Shown here in pieces: positions 63,382-64,000 of a stretch of 64,000 bases of DNA (within the stretch, counting starts at the first letter, position 1; each line of letters starts with the position of its first letter). The notes beneath the pieces are model-generated. The model saw only the letters and a program-made list of their open reading frames with translations, had not been told where the DNA came from and did no database searches. A program made the translations under genes and the position numbers. The stretch is from Actinoallomurus bryophytorum (GTDB taxonomy: Bacteria; Actinomycetota; Actinomycetes; Streptosporangiales; Streptosporangiaceae): NCBI RefSeq assembly GCF_006716425.1, contig NZ_VFOZ01000002.1:992001-1056000 (forward strand), in the 5' to 3' direction.

Positions 63382-64000
63382 TTCTTTCCGTCCAGGGCGG
63401 CGGCGACGAGCCCGGCGAACAGCGGGTGCGGGCGCGTCGGCCGGGACCGGAACTCCGGGTGCGCCTGCGTTCCGACGTAGAACGGGTGCTGGTCGCGTGG
63501 CAGCTCGGCGTACTCGACGAGGCGCCCGTCGGGCGACAGCCCGGAGAAGACGACACCGGCCGCGGTCAGGTCGTCGCGGTAGGCGTTGTTGACCTCGTAG
63601 CGGTGCCGGTGGCGTTCTTCGACCTTCTCCGCGCCGCCGTACAGCTCTCGCACCAGCGAGTCGTCGGCGAGGTTGGCGGGGTAGAGCCCGAGGCGCATCG
63701 TGCCGCCCATGTCGCGCTCGCCCGCGACGACGTCGATCTGGTCGGCCATGGTCGCGATGACCGGGTCGGCGGCCTTCTCGTCGAACTCGGCGCTGTTGGC
63801 CTCGGTCAGGCCGGCGAGCGAACGCGCCGCCTCGATGACCATGCACTGCAGACCGAGGCAGATGCCGAGCGTGGGGATGCGGTTCTCGCGGGCGTGCCGG
63901 ACGGCGCCGACCTTGCCCTCGATGCCGCGCACGCCGAAGCCGCCGGGGACCAGGATCCCGTCGACGCCCTTCAGCTCCCGCGCGGCCGACTCGGGCGTCT
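63378..64000 (-). CDS. pyrG: CTP synthase, C-terminal glutaminase half (cut by window edge)
   Basis: About 207 residues to the right edge. This is the class I glutamine amidotransferase domain of Pyr[26 protein letters not shown], the nucleophile Cys in [46 protein letters not shown], and the His-Glu pair in [23 protein letters not shown]. PyrG makes CTP from UTP, ATP and glutamine. The synthetase half is outside the window. It opens the pyrG-nudix-xerD core cluster, and its stop overlaps the NUDIX start. Confidence 0.95.
   Translation of the reverse strand, partial: TPESAARELKGVDGILVPGGFGVRGIEGKVGAVRHARENRIPTLGICLGLQCMVIEAARSLAGLTEANSAEFDEKAADPVIATMADQIDVVAGERDMGGTMRLGLYPANLADDSLVRELYGGAEKVEERHRHRYEVNNAYRDDLTAAGVVFSGLSPDGRLVEYAELPRDQHPFYVGTQAHPEFRSRPTRPHPLFAGLVAAALDGKK

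Overview
This window is high-GC actinobacterial chromosomal DNA. Many starts are GTG or TTG, stops and starts overlap as GTGA or ATGA, and there are two conservon-type regulatory operons, a mycothiol-dependent enzyme family, DUF5997, and the core order pyrG-nudix-xerD-parA-scpA-scpB-rluB-aroH ... tyrA ... cmk-der. The best fit is a Streptosporangiales/Thermomonosporaceae-like organism (Actinomadura or Actinoallomurus type). The order is inferred from gene content, not from a search.

Region 1 (1-7055) holds a truncated TetR gene diverging, across twin palindromes, from a VOC/LLM-oxidoreductase pair. It also holds a DUF5997 gene divergent from a LysR effector domain that lacks an HTH, an SNF2 helicase, a mycothiol-dependent enzyme and a small membrane protein. 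Region 2 (7056-16399) is a tightly overlapping eight-gene minus-strand operon: YmdB-like phosphoesterase, complete branched-chain-amino-acid-type ABC importer, amidohydrolase and GNAT-like protein. It diverges from gntR-phnA (phosphonoacetate hydrolase), which suggests uptake and breakdown of an organophosphonate or related compound. An IS5-family element has inserted exactly behind the phnA stop codon. Region 3 (17342-25082) is a set of small regulator/enzyme units: LysR/SDR, a TIM-barrel-like hypothetical, a cupin, TetR with an acyl-CoA dehydrogenase under a 20-bp operator, and an FGGY kinase. It also encodes a membrane-anchored protein whose eight zinc ligands follow the C4HC3 spacing of eukaryotic PHD fingers.

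Region 4 (25349-39922) contains two conservons pointing away from each other (minus 25349-28971, plus 34670-38378). Between them lie a cysteine dioxygenase with an upstream leader peptide ending Cys-Arg, a Ser/Thr kinase fused to a seven-bladed WD40 propeller, tRNA-Pro(GGG), an orphan GAF histidine kinase and a DUF6069 membrane protein. An acyl-CoA dehydrogenase-like gene follows.

Region 5 (40627-64000) is the conserved core locus der-cmk ... tyrA ... aroH-rluB-scpB-scpA-parA-xerD-nudix-pyrG, split by two accessory insertions. One is a GntR/MFS pair between cmk and tyrA. The other is a complete Mim/Prm-type propane monooxygenase island (45973-57761) between tyrA and aroH. The island has a divergent MimR-like activator, monooxygenase subunits A-D, an amidohydrolase, a DUF59 protein, an alcohol dehydrogenase, a dedicated GroEL and, joined to GroEL by a stop/start overlap, an NRAMP metal transporter that could supply iron or manganese for the di-iron enzyme.

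The observations most worth following are the PHD-like finger protein, the NRAMP-coupled monooxygenase operon, the LIV-importer/phosphonoacetate hydrolase locus, the cysteine dioxygenase leader peptide, and the xerD gene with no ATG, GTG or TTG start for its full-length form.
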